From the NCBI GenBank assembly GCA_013178415.1, contig JABLXA010000002.1, positions 1 through 64,000 on the forward strand: a DNA stretch of 64,000 bases, read 5' to 3'. Made by a program: the position numbers and the translations under genes. Source of the stretch: Bacillota bacterium. GTDB lineage: Bacteria; Bacillota; SHA-98; Ch115. The notes beneath the pieces were generated by a model. That model was given only the letters and a program-made list of their open reading frames with translations, did no database searches and was not told the origin of the DNA. Position 1 is the first letter of the stretch, and every line of letters starts with the position of its first letter. This document shows, piece after piece, positions 42,323-51,358 of the stretch.

Positions 42323-43135
42323 ATGCCAAACGATATGCTAGCCCTTCAGCGCCAGGATGAAATAGTCCGCTTGATATCCACAAAAGGCAGCGTGACAGTA
42401 GCAGAGCTTTCGCATCTCTTCAATGTCACTGGAGCGACAATCAGAAGGGATCTTCGTGATCTTGAGAGAAGAAACCTAATTCGCCGGGCGCATGGGGGCG
42501 CAGTCGCTGCAATAGCGTCTCACCTAGATCCATCGTTCCAGGAGCGTGCTGTCGCGCAGCGTGAAGAAAAAGATGCCATCGGCAAGTTCTGCGCGGATCT
42601 AATAAGGGATGGCGAGACTATAATACTTGATTCAGGAACCACTACTCTCTCTATAGCGAAGCATCTGCAGGGCAGAAAGGGCCTCACCATCATAACGAAT
42701 TCAATAAGCATCGTAAACCTTCTATTGAATGAGAAAGACATAACGGTGATATCTACAGGTGGCGTAGCCCGCAGTGAAGGCTATTCCCTGGTAGGGTATG
42801 TGGCTGAACGCGCGATTTCTCTTTTCCGCCCCGATAAGGCCTTTGTGAGCGTGGGCGCGATTGATGCAGAGGGCAATATGAGCATAGGAAACCTGGCCTC
42901 AGTCCCGGTAAAGCAAGCCATGATCCGCGTGGGCAAGGAGGTGATAGTCCCGGCGGACAGCAGCAAGCTGGGACGGGCGAGCATTGCGTTGATCGAGAAT
43001 CTATCCAGGGCATCGCGCCTGGTGACCGATGAACATGCCGACCCCGACCTTGTAAAGTCATTTCAAGGTAAAGGCGTCGAAATCATCTGCGTGCCGCTCC
43101 CGAATCGTGAGAACGCTAAGATGTCATCTTCTTAG
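42323..43135 (+). CDS. DeoR/GlpR-family transcriptional regulator
   Basis: 270 residues. The N-terminal winged helix-turn-helix of the family reads RQDEIVRLISTKGSVTVAEL, then GATIRRDLRDLERRNLIRRA with HGGA. The C-terminal sugar-phosphate-sensing domain has GETIILDSGTTTLSIAKHL, IITNSISIVNLL and PADSSKLGRAS. It should repress a sugar or related catabolic cluster and release DNA on binding a phosphorylated ligand. It lies between two sulfatase-fold genes and next to a binding-protein gene, which are its likely targets. Confidence 0.92.
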   Translation: MPNDMLALQRQDEIVRLISTKGSVTVAELSHLFNVTGATIRRDLRDLERRNLIRRAHGGAVAAIASHLDPSFQERAVAQREEKDAIGKFCADLIRDGETIILDSGTTTLSIAKHLQGRKGLTIITNSISIVNLLLNEKDITVISTGGVARSEGYSLVGYVAERAISLFRPDKAFVSVGAIDAEGNMSIGNLASVPVKQAMIRVGKEVIVPADSSKLGRASIALIENLSRASRLVTDEHADPDLVKSFQGKGVEIICVPLPNRENAKMSSS

Positions 43136-43260
43136 GAAGGCTAAAGCATCACCCCTGTAAGAACGCCGGGGGCTATCCTTGCAGAGGCGCAGGGGCACTA
43201 TCCTGCCCCTGCAAAGACGTCAGCGCGCCATCCTCTCAAAGACACCAGGGCAATTCATGG
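43136..43260. repeat. Degenerate tandem repeats following the DeoR gene
   Basis: Units of about 30 bases, each ending in (C)TATCC or CATCC, for example TGTAAGAACGCCGGGGGCTA and TGCAGAGGCGCAGGGGCACT. The coding end of the DeoR gene (GTGAGAACGCTAAGATGTCA) is itself similar to a unit, so the array seems to derive from the 3' end of the gene. Confidence 0.6.
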
Positions 43261-43309
43261 CTAATATGCCGACACACGCATAGACCACGAAAAGAAAGGG
43301 GTCTTTCCC

Positions 43310-44755
43310 ATGAATGTCATCCTCATCATCTCCGACACCTTGCGCAGGGACCATCTTGGCTGTTACGGCAACACCTGGATACATACTCCCAATTTGGATG
43401 AATTCGCAAACAAGAGTATAGTGTTCGACCAGGCTTATTGCGCCTCATTTCCGACTGTGCCCAATAGAAATGATGTACTCACTGGAAGATATACTTTTAC
43501 ATATAAGCCGTGGGCGCCCCTGGATCCCGGTGAAGTAACGCTGCAGAATGTTTTGAATGAAGCAGGCGTAATCACCTCACTGGTCGTGGACACGCCCCAT
43601 CCCTTCGCCCCCGGATTCAACTACCAGCGTGGATTTCAGGCATGGGAACTGATTCGCGGCCAGGAGCATGATCCCTGGAAGACTGCTCCCAGGGATGTGA
43701 AATTGCCATGCGCCCCATCAAAGCTGAGGAATCCCGAAACCACGGTGGTTCAATACCTCCGGAATGTGGCCTGGCGTAGGAAAGAAGAAGACTATTTTGT
43801 GGCCAGGACCATGAGAACGGCTTCAGATTGGCTGGAGGAGAACTATCGGGAAAGATTTTTCCTCTATGTCGACACATTCGACCCTCATGAACCCTGGGAT
43901 CCCCCGAGGCACTATGCTGACCTCTATGACCCTGGCTATGAGGGGGAAGAAGTGATATATCCCAGGTATGACCGGTGGGAGGAATTCATGACCGAAAGGG
44001 AACTTGAGCATGCGCGGGCCCTCTATGCCGGCGAAGTAACACTTGTTGACAGGTGGATAGGCAAGCTTCTCGAACGCGCCGAATCTCTGGGGCTTTTTTC
44101 GAATACCATGATAATAGTCACTACAGATCATGGATTCTACCTCGGGGAGCATGGTTTCATCGGAAAGTCATGGATCAGGGGCGCTTACCACCAGTCCATA
44201 CCTCTCTATCCGGAAGTAGCCAATATTCCACTTCTGATCCACCTTCCAGGCATGGAAAGCGGAGCCAGGATCAAGGAATTCGCGCAGTCTGTCGACCTTA
44301 TGCCTACTATTTTGGATTTCTTCGGATGCAAGATCCCTGAAAGTGTCCAGGGTCTATCCCTTAAGCCTGTGCTGGAAGGCAAGGAAACCGCCATCAGAGA
44401 CTTTGTGGTCTCATCCCCGACTATCTCTTCAAAGGCGATTGAAATACCCCACCCCACCAACCGGAGCTCCATCTACAATGGGGAATGGCTTCTGGTTTAC
44501 GGGAGCCAGGCACAACGGATCGCCTCCCCTGAGGTAACGAGTATGGTGGACAGTCTCGCGAGGGAGATACATATCTTCGATGAGGGGCCCATTTCCCCTG
44601 AATTATATCACCTCACATCTGACCCCGGCTGCACCCACAATGTGATCGATTCATATCCAGACATAGCAGCAGAACTGCACAGGAAATACTTTGAGCTTAT
44701 CCAGCGCGCCGGGGTGCCGGAAGAGCATCTCAAATTCTTCAGGGATCTATGGTGA
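43310..44755 (+). CDS. Sulfatase-fold enzyme with Thr at the nucleophile position (2)
   Basis: 481 residues, paralogue of the gene at 40555-41913. Same fold marks: IISDTLRRDHLGCYGNTWIH, FFLYVDTFDPHEPWDPPRHY, IIVTTDHGFYLGEHGFIGKS, LMPTILDFFG. The core motif is T-V-P-N-R (FPTVPNRNDVLTG) instead of C/S-x-P-x-R. No signal peptide, so cytoplasmic. It probably acts with its paralogue on an imported sulfate- or phosphate-ester. Located directly behind the DeoR regulator and likely co-regulated. A strong hairpin follows at 44819. Confidence 0.85.
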   Translation: MNVILIISDTLRRDHLGCYGNTWIHTPNLDEFANKSIVFDQAYCASFPTVPNRNDVLTGRYTFTYKPWAPLDPGEVTLQNVLNEAGVITSLVVDTPHPFAPGFNYQRGFQAWELIRGQEHDPWKTAPRDVKLPCAPSKLRNPETTVVQYLRNVAWRRKEEDYFVARTMRTASDWLEENYRERFFLYVDTFDPHEPWDPPRHYADLYDPGYEGEEVIYPRYDRWEEFMTERELEHARALYAGEVTLVDRWIGKLLERAESLGLFSNTMIIVTTDHGFYLGEHGFIGKSWIRGAYHQSIPLYPEVANIPLLIHLPGMESGARIKEFAQSVDLMPTILDFFGCKIPESVQGLSLKPVLEGKETAIRDFVVSSPTISSKAIEIPHPTNRSSIYNGEWLLVYGSQAQRIASPEVTSMVDSLAREIHIFDEGPISPELYHLTSDPGCTHNVIDSYPDIAAELHRKYFELIQRAGVPEEHLKFFRDLW

Positions 44756-44818
44756 ATGGCCTTTTGGGGAGGTTACATAACCTCATTATGTAGTATTTTT
44801 GCTGGCAACGAAAGGCAC

Positions 44819-44853
44819 GGTCCTTCCCATCACCAAATCAGATGGGAAGGACC
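44819..44853. terminator. Strong hairpin between convergent genes
   Basis: GGTCCTTCCCATC pairs perfectly with GATGGGAAGGACC around a nine-base loop. It lies between the sulfatase-fold gene and the KamA gene, which converge, so it can stop both. It lacks a clean T run, which weakens the call. Confidence 0.6.
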
Positions 44854-44906
44854 TCATTCCATTAGCCCGGTGAAAGCGCACCCGGTGATAGCCCCTATTT
44901 CCCCAC

Positions 44907-46208
44907 CTATTGCCTCTGCCCTTTCGCCACAAGCCGCGCCACTTTCTTTCGCCGCTTGGCGTATCCGGCGCGCCGCTTCTCGCGCACCAGATCTTTGGGC
45001 TCCAGATAGAGGGCGTCTCCCTTTTCGAGCTTCGCTATGCCATCATACTCGATGTCATTTTCGGTGCATATGCCGCAATGCTGACATTCGCTAACCCGAT
45101 CCTTGGGCTCAGTATAGGAAGATATAACCCCCTCGTAATTCCTCAATATAACCTTGGTATCAGTTTGCGATATCAAATACTGCGGGCCAACTGGGATCTT
45201 GCCTCCGCCTCCTGGCATGTCTATGACGAATGTGGGGACGCAATATCCTGAAGTGTGGCCGCGAAGGAATTCCATGATCTCGATTCCTTTAGCTACCGAC
45301 GTTCTGAAATGCCCGATGCCCTCAGAGAGATCGCACTGGTAGAGATAATAAGGTCTCACCCGAATCTTCACCAGCTCGTGCACCAATTTGGTCATTATGT
45401 GAGGGCAATCGTTTACACCCTTCAGGAGCACCGACTGATTTCCGAGAGGAATGCCTGCATCAGCCAACATCTCGCACGCCCTTGTAGACTCAGGGGTGAT
45501 CTCCAGGGGGTGGTTGAATTGTGTGTTGAGCCATATTGGATGGTATTTGCGGAGCATATTACATAGCTCTGGAGTAACCCTCATGGGCGCCACTACAGGC
45601 GCGCGGGTTCCAAGCCGAATTACCTCCACATGCTTTATGGAACGCAACTTGCTCAGGATATATTCAAGAGAGTCATCTGACATGCACAACGCATCGCCGC
45701 CGGAGACAAGAACATCCCGAATTGCTGGCGTGCTGGCTATATATTGAATTGCTCTATCTATATCGTTTCTGGTCACCGGGGTATCCTCACGACCCGCAAG
45801 CCTGCGTCTCGTGCAATGCCGGCAGTACATGAAACACATATCTGTAGATAGGAGCAACACACGGTCTGGATATCTATGCGTAAGAAATGGAACAGGAGAA
45901 TCAACATCTTCGTAGAGGGGATCATTCATGTCCTCGTCTGATGGAAGCACTTCCTTGACGGTTGGAATGGCCTGTTTCCTGATGGGGCAGTTAGGGTTAT
46001 CCCTTGACATCAGGCTGGCATAATATGGAGTGATCGCCATCCTAAATCTCGTAAGACACCGCCGAATACCGACCTCCTCTTCCAATGTTAGGGGAACTAC
46101 CTTCTTCAGATCATCCGCCTCAGTGATTCTGTGGGACAACTGCCATCTCCAGTCATTCCACTGTTTCTTTGGGACATCTTCCCAGGGCGAAATACCCCCC
46201 GAATCCAT
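44907..46208 (-). CDS. kamA: KamA-family radical SAM protein (lysine 2,3-aminomutase type)
   Basis: 433 residues. The iron-sulfur cluster motif is Cys125, Cys129 and Cys132 in CFMYCRHCTRRR. Other family marks: VPKKQWNDWRWQLSHRI at the N-terminus, VLVSGGDALCMSDD, and the PLP-lysine region FVIDMPGGGGKIPVGPQYLI. The C-terminal region carries extra cysteines (CQHCGIC) like the zinc site of the clostridial enzyme. Expected reaction: interconversion of L-lysine and beta-lysine, for osmolyte synthesis or lysine fermentation; related family members use glutamate or arginine. No beta-lysine acetyltransferase or other fermentation gene is adjacent. The start has a weak ribosome site and may lie a few codons away. 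Confidence 0.88.
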   Translation of the reverse strand: MDSGGISPWEDVPKKQWNDWRWQLSHRITEADDLKKVVPLTLEEEVGIRRCLTRFRMAITPYYASLMSRDNPNCPIRKQAIPTVKEVLPSDEDMNDPLYEDVDSPVPFLTHRYPDRVLLLSTDMCFMYCRHCTRRRLAGREDTPVTRNDIDRAIQYIASTPAIRDVLVSGGDALCMSDDSLEYILSKLRSIKHVEVIRLGTRAPVVAPMRVTPELCNMLRKYHPIWLNTQFNHPLEITPESTRACEMLADAGIPLGNQSVLLKGVNDCPHIMTKLVHELVKIRVRPYYLYQCDLSEGIGHFRTSVAKGIEIMEFLRGHTSGYCVPTFVIDMPGGGGKIPVGPQYLISQTDTKVILRNYEGVISSYTEPKDRVSECQHCGICTENDIEYDGIAKLEKGDALYLEPKDLVREKRRAGYAKRRKKVARLVAKGQRQ

Positions 46209-46651
46209 CGAGCCAACTCATCTCCCATGTGGCCCCGGGATCGCATCCATCATCGGGCGCCCTGTGGTATCGCAGGTTCACGCGAATGAGGCTGTGTCCC
46301 GTATTAGCCTTTTCAATCGAACATGATAGCACAGATCGGCGCGGGTGGGTAGATGCTCTGAGGTCAAAATTCAATAAAAATTTTCCCAGTCTGTTGATTG
46401 TTACCGCCAGATCCATTTAGACTAAACAGTACAAGTATCTGCTCGTTCTTTCAGGTTTTGTGAGATTAATCTCTTCAATGATGGGGAATCTAAAATTGAA
46501 ATGAAAATCGAGATTGATGGCGCGGATGATGCCGGGGACAGATATCGGAATTGTCCGCCCGGCTGCATACAGGGACACGCTGCAAAAGGCTGGCTGTGCA
46601 GACGGTTATGCGGCAAAACTGATCGCGCAGGCAGCGCGGAGGGATTATGCG
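46209..46651. other. Divergent intergenic region
   Basis: Between kamA and the 3D-domain gene. An open plus frame from 46514 runs into the 3D-domain gene but lacks a ribosome site. No lysine riboswitch or other known RNA element recognised. Confidence 0.35.
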
Positions 46652-47095
46652 ATGAGAAGGAAATTGTTTTGTATGGCTATTGCGCTTCTTATTGCAGCTA
46701 TTCCGCTTTGAATATCTGAGGAATGGACGCAAACCCATACTTTATGCCATCATGGATCGGTTGTGGAGGCGATGGCTCCTGCGACGCCTATTAAGCTCAA
46801 GGCGTCTGCGTATGATGCTTGTGAGAAATGTACTGGCAAAGGATGGGAAGATCCAGCCTCAGGAATAACCCATATTGGCGTAATGGCCACAAAAGATCAG
46901 ACGATGGCAGTTGACCCTGATGTAATTCCGCTGGGAACCTGGATCCTGATCGAAGACATGGGAGTCTTCCGAGCGGAAGACACAGGTGGCGCTATCAAAG
47001 GCAATAGGATCGACATATATATGGAAAGCCACCAAGAGGCACTAGAATTCGGTCTTCAGGAAGTGACCGCCTGGGCGCTTGAACCGGCGTTTTAG
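46652..47095 (+). pseudogene. Secreted 3D-domain protein with an in-frame TGA
   Basis: ATG at 46652 with GGAGGG eight bases upstream. The first 19 codons make a signal peptide (MRRKLFCMAIALLIAAIPL). Codon 20 is TGA (46709-46711). The same frame then continues ISEEWTQTH...EAMAPATPIKLKASAYDACE through a complete 3D domain: AVDPDVIPLGTWILIEDMGV and AEDTGGAIKGNRIDIYM, with the three Asp the domain is named for. 3D domains are beta-barrel cell-wall lytic or spore-cortex-related modules. So one base change cuts the leader from the enzyme. A cytoplasmic product could restart at GTG 46763, but with no ribosome site. It may be a recent pseudogene, or read through. Confidence 0.7.
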
Positions 47096-47210
47096 CCGGA
47101 CGTCTGATTTGACATCTCAGCCAGATGTCTAAACCGGCATTTTAACTGGGCGCTTGAACCAGTGCCCCAGGCGATGAGTGTGGATGGGCACTCTTTTATC
47201 GGAATACTTG

Positions 47211-47241
47211 GCCGAGATGATTCAAATGTAGTCATCTCGGC
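47211..47241 (+). terminator. Hairpin after the 3D-domain gene
   Basis: GCCGAGATGA pairs perfectly with TCATCTCGGC around an 11-base loop, followed by TCTTTG on the plus strand. Between convergent genes; it would mainly serve the plus-strand gene. Confidence 0.65.
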
Positions 47242-47294
47242 TCTTTGTATCATGAAAATCTGTTACATCTTGACTCGAGGGAGCTGTCATTGAT

Positions 47295-48305
47295 TCACTT
47301 CGGCTCAAGGGCGAGCCTGATTAATCTCTCTACAAGATCCGGGAATTCGATGCCAACCGCCCTTGCTGCATCAGGAACAAGGCTGGTTTCCGTCATTCCA
47401 GGAAGAGTGTTGATTTCAAGGACATAAGGGATCGAGTCCTTCTTGCCTAGCATGATATCAACCCTTGATAGCCCGCGGCATCCTATGGCCCTATGAACGG
47501 CCAGGGCTATTCGTTGGGCTTCTTTGATAGAATCTTCCGGCACTCGGGCAGGGATTATGTGATGGCTCAGCCCCTTGGTATATTTGGCTGTATAATCGTA
47601 GAGCCCAGTCTCACTGACGATCTCAATGACTGGAAGGGCCACAGGATCCTTATTTCCGATGATTCCTACTGTGAGCTCCACGCCGCTTATATACTCCTCT
47701 ATGATTACTTCATCATCGAATTTGAACGCGTGTTCAATAGCGCCGGCGATTTGTGATTCGTCTCGAACCACGGTAAGGCCTATGGTTGAACCCTGCTTAT
47801 TGGGCTTGACAATAACAGGCAGGCCATGAACGGCAAGAAATTCCTTTAATTCAAGAGTTGGATTCGTCGAAAAGTCGCCTTGCCCAGTCTTTGAACTTAT
47901 CGGGGAATTGTCTGCCTCAGCCTCTGAATTTTGTATATAATTTCCCATCTCAGCCATAGAAAATGAAATACTTTTTGGCGTAGGGATACCTGAGTATTCA
48001 AAGATCTTCTTTGCCATGATCTTGTTCATTGCTAGAGCGCTGGCGAGAACGCCGGACCCGACATAGGGTATGCCCATTATCTCCAACATTCCCTGAAGAC
48101 ACCCATCTTCTCCATATTTTCCATGAAGCGCGATATATACGACGTCCGGGCGAGAATTCATAAGTCCATCATACAAGTTGTCATCCAGGTCAAAGCTAAC
48201 AACCTCGTGGTTTTTACTCAAAAGTGCATCCCGGATCTGGTTTCCGGTCTTGAGCGAGATCTCACGTTCCTGAGACTTGCCCCCCATGATCACTGCAACT
48301 TTCAT
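47295..48305 (-). CDS. ddl: D-alanine--D-alanine ligase
   Basis: About 336 residues from MKVAVIMGGKS; ten more codons are open upstream and the ribosome site does not decide. ATP-grasp family: VIMGGKSQEREISLKTG, LHGKYGEDGCLQGMLEIMGI (the binding loop with conserved His-Gly), KPNKQGSTIGLTVV, EEYISGVELTVGIIG, YVLEINTLPGMTETSLVPDA. It joins two D-Ala for peptidoglycan precursor synthesis. An insertion of about 35 Ser/Glu/Asn-rich residues (about 132-165) between the N-terminal and central domains is not typical. Transcribed alone on the minus strand. Confidence 0.92.
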   Translation of the reverse strand: MKVAVIMGGKSQEREISLKTGNQIRDALLSKNHEVVSFDLDDNLYDGLMNSRPDVVYIALHGKYGEDGCLQGMLEIMGIPYVGSGVLASALAMNKIMAKKIFEYSGIPTPKSISFSMAEMGNYIQNSEAEADNSPISSKTGQGDFSTNPTLELKEFLAVHGLPVIVKPNKQGSTIGLTVVRDESQIAGAIEHAFKFDDEVIIEEYISGVELTVGIIGNKDPVALPVIEIVSETGLYDYTAKYTKGLSHHIIPARVPEDSIKEAQRIALAVHRAIGCRGLSRVDIMLGKKDSIPYVLEINTLPGMTETSLVPDAARAVGIEFPDLVERLIRLALEPK

Positions 48306-48384
48306 CTTTATCCATAGCGGCATATGCCCCCGCAAAGCCGCTATTACCCCCTTTCATCGGGTGGAGTCCGGGTTTAGCGCGCGG

Positions 48385-48609
48385 TCAAACTGCACGAACC
48401 ACGTTAAAGAATACACCAACTGCTAATCGAGCTGCAAGAAAAATATATATCAGGAAAGTGATAATCATGATCTTGGCCAGTATTATAACCAATCGCCCTG
48501 ATCTTTCTGTAGTATGCCACATGAGAAGGCCGCATGACATTTGAAGCAGGCCAACAAGGGAAATCAAGATGGATGCGAGAAGAAGCTTCTCAATGGTAGT
48601 GATGGCCAT
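48385..48609 (-). CDS. Small membrane protein (74 residues), unknown
   Basis: ATG with GGGGGAG seven bases upstream. Two membrane segments: LLLASILISLVGLLQMSCGL and LAKIMIITFLIYIFLAARLA. No family recognised. It lies between ddl and surE, with 50 bases to the ddl frame and a repeat-filled 179 bases to surE. The strong ribosome site favours a real gene. Confidence 0.65.
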   Translation of the reverse strand: MAITTIEKLLLASILISLVGLLQMSCGLLMWHTTERSGRLVIILAKIMIITFLIYIFLAARLAVGVFFNVVRAV

Positions 48610-48639
48610 GGATATGCTCCCCCATCCTGCATTTTTCTA

Positions 48640-48788
48640 TCGCGTCCTATATCTTATGCAAGAACGGGGGAAAAGGCGTCTCACATCCCAGAATTCTCAC
48701 CCGAGAATGGAGAAATGCATCCCATATGTAAGATCCCTAGCTGAGACCTAGAATGGGGAAAATGCGCCCCATATCTTGAGAGCCAAAA
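48640..48788. repeat. Degenerate repeats following surE
   Basis: About four units like CCCATATCTTGAGA, CCCATATGTAAGATCCC and TCCTATATCTTATGCAAGA, with AGAATGG.GAAAATGC between them. The reverse of the surE coding end (TCATATCCTGAGGTCCCAGC at 48789) is itself a unit. They lie directly 3' of surE. Confidence 0.55.
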
Positions 48789-49550
48789 TCATATCCTGAG
48801 GTCCCAGCGTGATAATAAGTCAATATGCTCATGGTCTGTAAGGATGAAACAGAGTGGAGTCACTGATATCATCTTATTCCTTATGGCCGCGCTGTCAGTG
48901 TCTTCTTCCTCATCTAGTTCGATGACATCTCCGGCCAGCCAATAATAAGTCCTTCCACGGGGGTCCACCCGGCGGTCAAACACGTCAGTATATTTTCTGG
49001 CCCCTAGGCGGGTTATGGCGACACCGACGATTTCATCCATGTCCAATGATGGGACATTGACATTGAGCACGGTCAATGGGGGAAGCCCATTTCCCTTGAT
49101 CTTCTCCACGAGCCTTACTGTAAAGGCAGCAGCAGCTTCATATATAGGATTCTCGAAGGCCGTCACAGATATGGCCGCGGAGGGGATACCTGCCAGAGTA
49201 GCCTCGACGGCGGCGGATACGGTACCAGAATACAGGACATCGGTCCCGAGATTAGGCCCCCTGTTTATTCCAGATATGACAATGTCAGGCTTCTGCGGGA
49301 GCAGCGCTTCAATAGCCAACTTCACGCAGTCAGATGGGGTGCCATCTACAGTCCAAGCCTCAATAGAAAGATCAGGCAGGCTAGCTTTCTCCACCCGCAG
49401 CGGCCGCAGCACAGTTATAGCATGCCCTGTCGCGCTTCTCTCGCGATCGGGCGCTACGACTACCACATCGAAATTGCGACTCAGTTCTCTAGCAACAGCC
49501 ACAAGGCCATCAGAAAAGATGCCATCATCATTTGTAACAAGAATCTGCAC
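48789..49550 (-). CDS. surE: 5'/3'-nucleotidase SurE
   Basis: 253 residues from the GTG at 49550, chosen because GGGGA lies six bases upstream and the product then starts right before the family's ILVTNDDGIFSDGLVAVARE, whose Asp-Asp binds metal. Other marks: VAPDRERSATGHAITVLRPL, GTPSDCVKLAI, SGINRGPNLGTDVLYSGTVS. It removes phosphate from nucleoside monophosphates and short polyphosphates. Cytoplasmic. The MgtC-type gene upstream on the same strand is 100 bases away. Confidence 0.92.
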   Translation of the reverse strand: MQILVTNDDGIFSDGLVAVARELSRNFDVVVVAPDRERSATGHAITVLRPLRVEKASLPDLSIEAWTVDGTPSDCVKLAIEALLPQKPDIVISGINRGPNLGTDVLYSGTVSAAVEATLAGIPSAAISVTAFENPIYEAAAAFTVRLVEKIKGNGLPPLTVLNVNVPSLDMDEIVGVAITRLGARKYTDVFDRRVDPRGRTYYWLAGDVIELDEEEDTDSAAIRNKMISVTPLCFILTDHEHIDLLSRWDLRI

Positions 49551-49649
49551 ATCAATTCCCCTTTCACAAAACCGCGGATCAGCGCCTTCTTCGAGAGCTG
49601 GCATATCCCCTTCTATGATAATCTTCTTATAAGAATCGATGCATCAGCG

Positions 49650-50309
49650 CTATTCCTCATATCCCGCCCTCAGGACTCCATCAACTCGCGAAACCTCTTC
49701 TAGGACTTTGTCTCTGGAAATCATCGGAGGGATTTCCACGAAAAGTTGCATGCGAGTTTCTTCATTTTCCTCTACCGCTTCCATGTCCACTCCTTTGATA
49801 CTTATACCATATCTGCCCAAGACTGTGGCTATGGACCCAAGCTGGCCGGGCCGATCTTTTGCTATTACTGTTAGATTACGCCTTTTCGTGTGAATTACAC
49901 GTCGTTCAAACCGATCTAGTAGAATCAGGACTCCTACGACCAGGCTCGTGGTAATGGCCGCCGCCACGTAAAATCTTGCCCCAATAGCAAGGCCGATGCC
50001 TGATACAACCCAAAGGCTCGCTGCTGTTGTCAAGCCTTTTACTGTAGCTCCTTCGCGCATGATGGTGCCAGCTCCCAGAAATCCAATGCCGCTTACCACC
50101 TGAGCAGCCAGGCGAGCCGGATCTCTGTCTGGAAACCCCTGAAAGGCAGTAATAGATAGTATCATGACAAGGGTAGACCCCAGGCAAACGAGTATGTGGG
50201 TTCTGAACCCAGCAGGACGGCCATGGCTTTCCCTCTCCAGGCCTACAAGCCCACCAAGCAGGCAGGCAAGGACCAACTGCCACACAATCTCCAGCTGATT
50301 TACCGGCAT
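49650..50309 (-). CDS. MgtC/SapB-family membrane protein with C-terminal ACT-like domain
   Basis: About 219 residues from the ATG at 50309, with GGGAGG ten bases upstream; the frame is open to 50351. Four membrane segments in the first 140 residues with the family hallmarks LGGLVGLERESHGRPAGFRT, VSGIGFLGAGTIMREG and VKGLTTAASLWVVSGIGLAI. The remaining 75 residues form a soluble ACT-like domain. MgtC relatives act in magnesium homeostasis or envelope stress and can modulate ATP synthase in pathogens; in this kind of organism the role is unproven. Between HEAT-repeat protein and surE on the same strand. Confidence 0.88.
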   Translation of the reverse strand: MPVNQLEIVWQLVLACLLGGLVGLERESHGRPAGFRTHILVCLGSTLVMILSITAFQGFPDRDPARLAAQVVSGIGFLGAGTIMREGATVKGLTTAASLWVVSGIGLAIGARFYVAAAITTSLVVGVLILLDRFERRVIHTKRRNLTVIAKDRPGQLGSIATVLGRYGISIKGVDMEAVEENEETRMQLFVEIPPMISRDKVLEEVSRVDGVLRAGYEE

Positions 50310-50476
50310 TCTGCGAATTCCTCCCTTCTGCCTAGCTTCATGCATTTTCATGATATATATTATAATAAAAGCTGGCCTGCAAAATCGCCTGCATCAAAAG
50401 ATACCAGGCACGGCCAGCAAAACGTGAATGAATATTACCAGAAGGGACATATGGGAAAGACTCGCATCAATGATCA

Positions 50477-51358
50477 CTATCCGCTTGCTTGGTGGTATTC
50501 AACCTTCTCCTGTATCTTGGACGCTGCCACGCATACCAGGGTTTCTATCTGCTCGATAGCCGCGAGGACGGGGATTATAGCATCTTCCCCACAGATCTCC
50601 TTCAAAGCCTGAAGCGCTATGGGACGGAGATCCTTGTTCTCTAGACAAATCCTGACAAGCGCGTCGATAGCCCTTGGATCCCGAAAGGCTCTTAACGCCT
50701 GGATGCCCCCATATCTCACGTCACGATTGTCGTCCTGCAGAGCCTCTATGACTGCTGGCACCGCTCGCCAATCCCCGATTTTCCTGAGCGCTTCTACAAC
50801 CTCATAACGCACCCTTTCATCGGCATCCTTGAGACACTTGATAAGGGGAAATACAGCTTTGGAATCCCCGATCTCCCCAAGAAGCTTCGCGGCCCGCCGT
50901 CGGGTATTCCCCGAGGAGTCGGACAGGCTCTCGATTAGAAGCCGCATAACCTGGCTCCTGTTGAGACGTTTGAGGGCGTTTGAGACATTATAAGCAACAT
51001 AGGGGTTCTCATCCTTCAGCGCTCGAATCAGCGCCGGGGCCGCCTCATCACATTTCATTGCGCCCAAGGCTTCGGCGGCCCACCCTCGGACAACATCGTC
51101 ATGGTCCTCGAGAGAACTTATAAGCGCGCCAACGCTTCGAGGGTCTCTGAGCTTGGTGAGGCCATACGCCGCGCCTCGCCGGGTCAAAGTATCACCTTCG
51201 TGGAGCGCGAAGATCAAGAGCTCGGTGATCTGGCTCCTCAGGCTCGTGATTTCCTTATGGGCCTCATCAAGCCCATGGGGGCCGAGAGTTTCGAGGTCCT
51301 TTTCGATAGATGACAACTGGCCGATGAGATCTTCAATCCTGCCCAGATTGTCCTTCAC
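50477..51358 (-). CDS. HEAT-repeat protein
   Basis: About 293 residues from the GTG at 51358 (GGGGGGA about six bases upstream); the frame is open to 51400. After an N-terminal coiled helix there are about seven HEAT repeats of the PBS-lyase type: RRGAAYGLTKLRDPRSVGAL, RGWAAEALGAMKCDEAAPAL, RRRAAKLLGEIGDSKAVFPL, RYEVVEALRKIGDWRAVPAV, RYGGIQALRAFRDPRAIDAL. No catalytic residues. Such solenoids are scaffolds for protein binding; partner unknown. Transcribed alone, after the GpsA/zinc-ribbon pair. Confidence 0.88.
   Translation of the reverse strand: MKDNLGRIEDLIGQLSSIEKDLETLGPHGLDEAHKEITSLRSQITELLIFALHEGDTLTRRGAAYGLTKLRDPRSVGALISSLEDHDDVVRGWAAEALGAMKCDEAAPALIRALKDENPYVAYNVSNALKRLNRSQVMRLLIESLSDSSGNTRRRAAKLLGEIGDSKAVFPLIKCLKDADERVRYEVVEALRKIGDWRAVPAVIEALQDDNRDVRYGGIQALRAFRDPRAIDALVRICLENKDLRPIALQALKEICGEDAIIPVLAAIEQIETLVCVAASKIQEKVEYHQASG

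Noticed and set aside
46209-46500. Lysine riboswitch upstream of kamA
   Set aside because: None of the conserved lysine-riboswitch blocks was recognisable.
46514-46651. Upstream extension of the 3D-domain gene
   Set aside because: The frame is open but the ribosome site and signal peptide point to 46652.
46709-46711. Selenocysteine codon in the 3D-domain gene
   Set aside because: No SECIS-like stem-loop was recognised directly after the TGA and 3D-domain proteins do not use selenocysteine at the end of a signal peptide.
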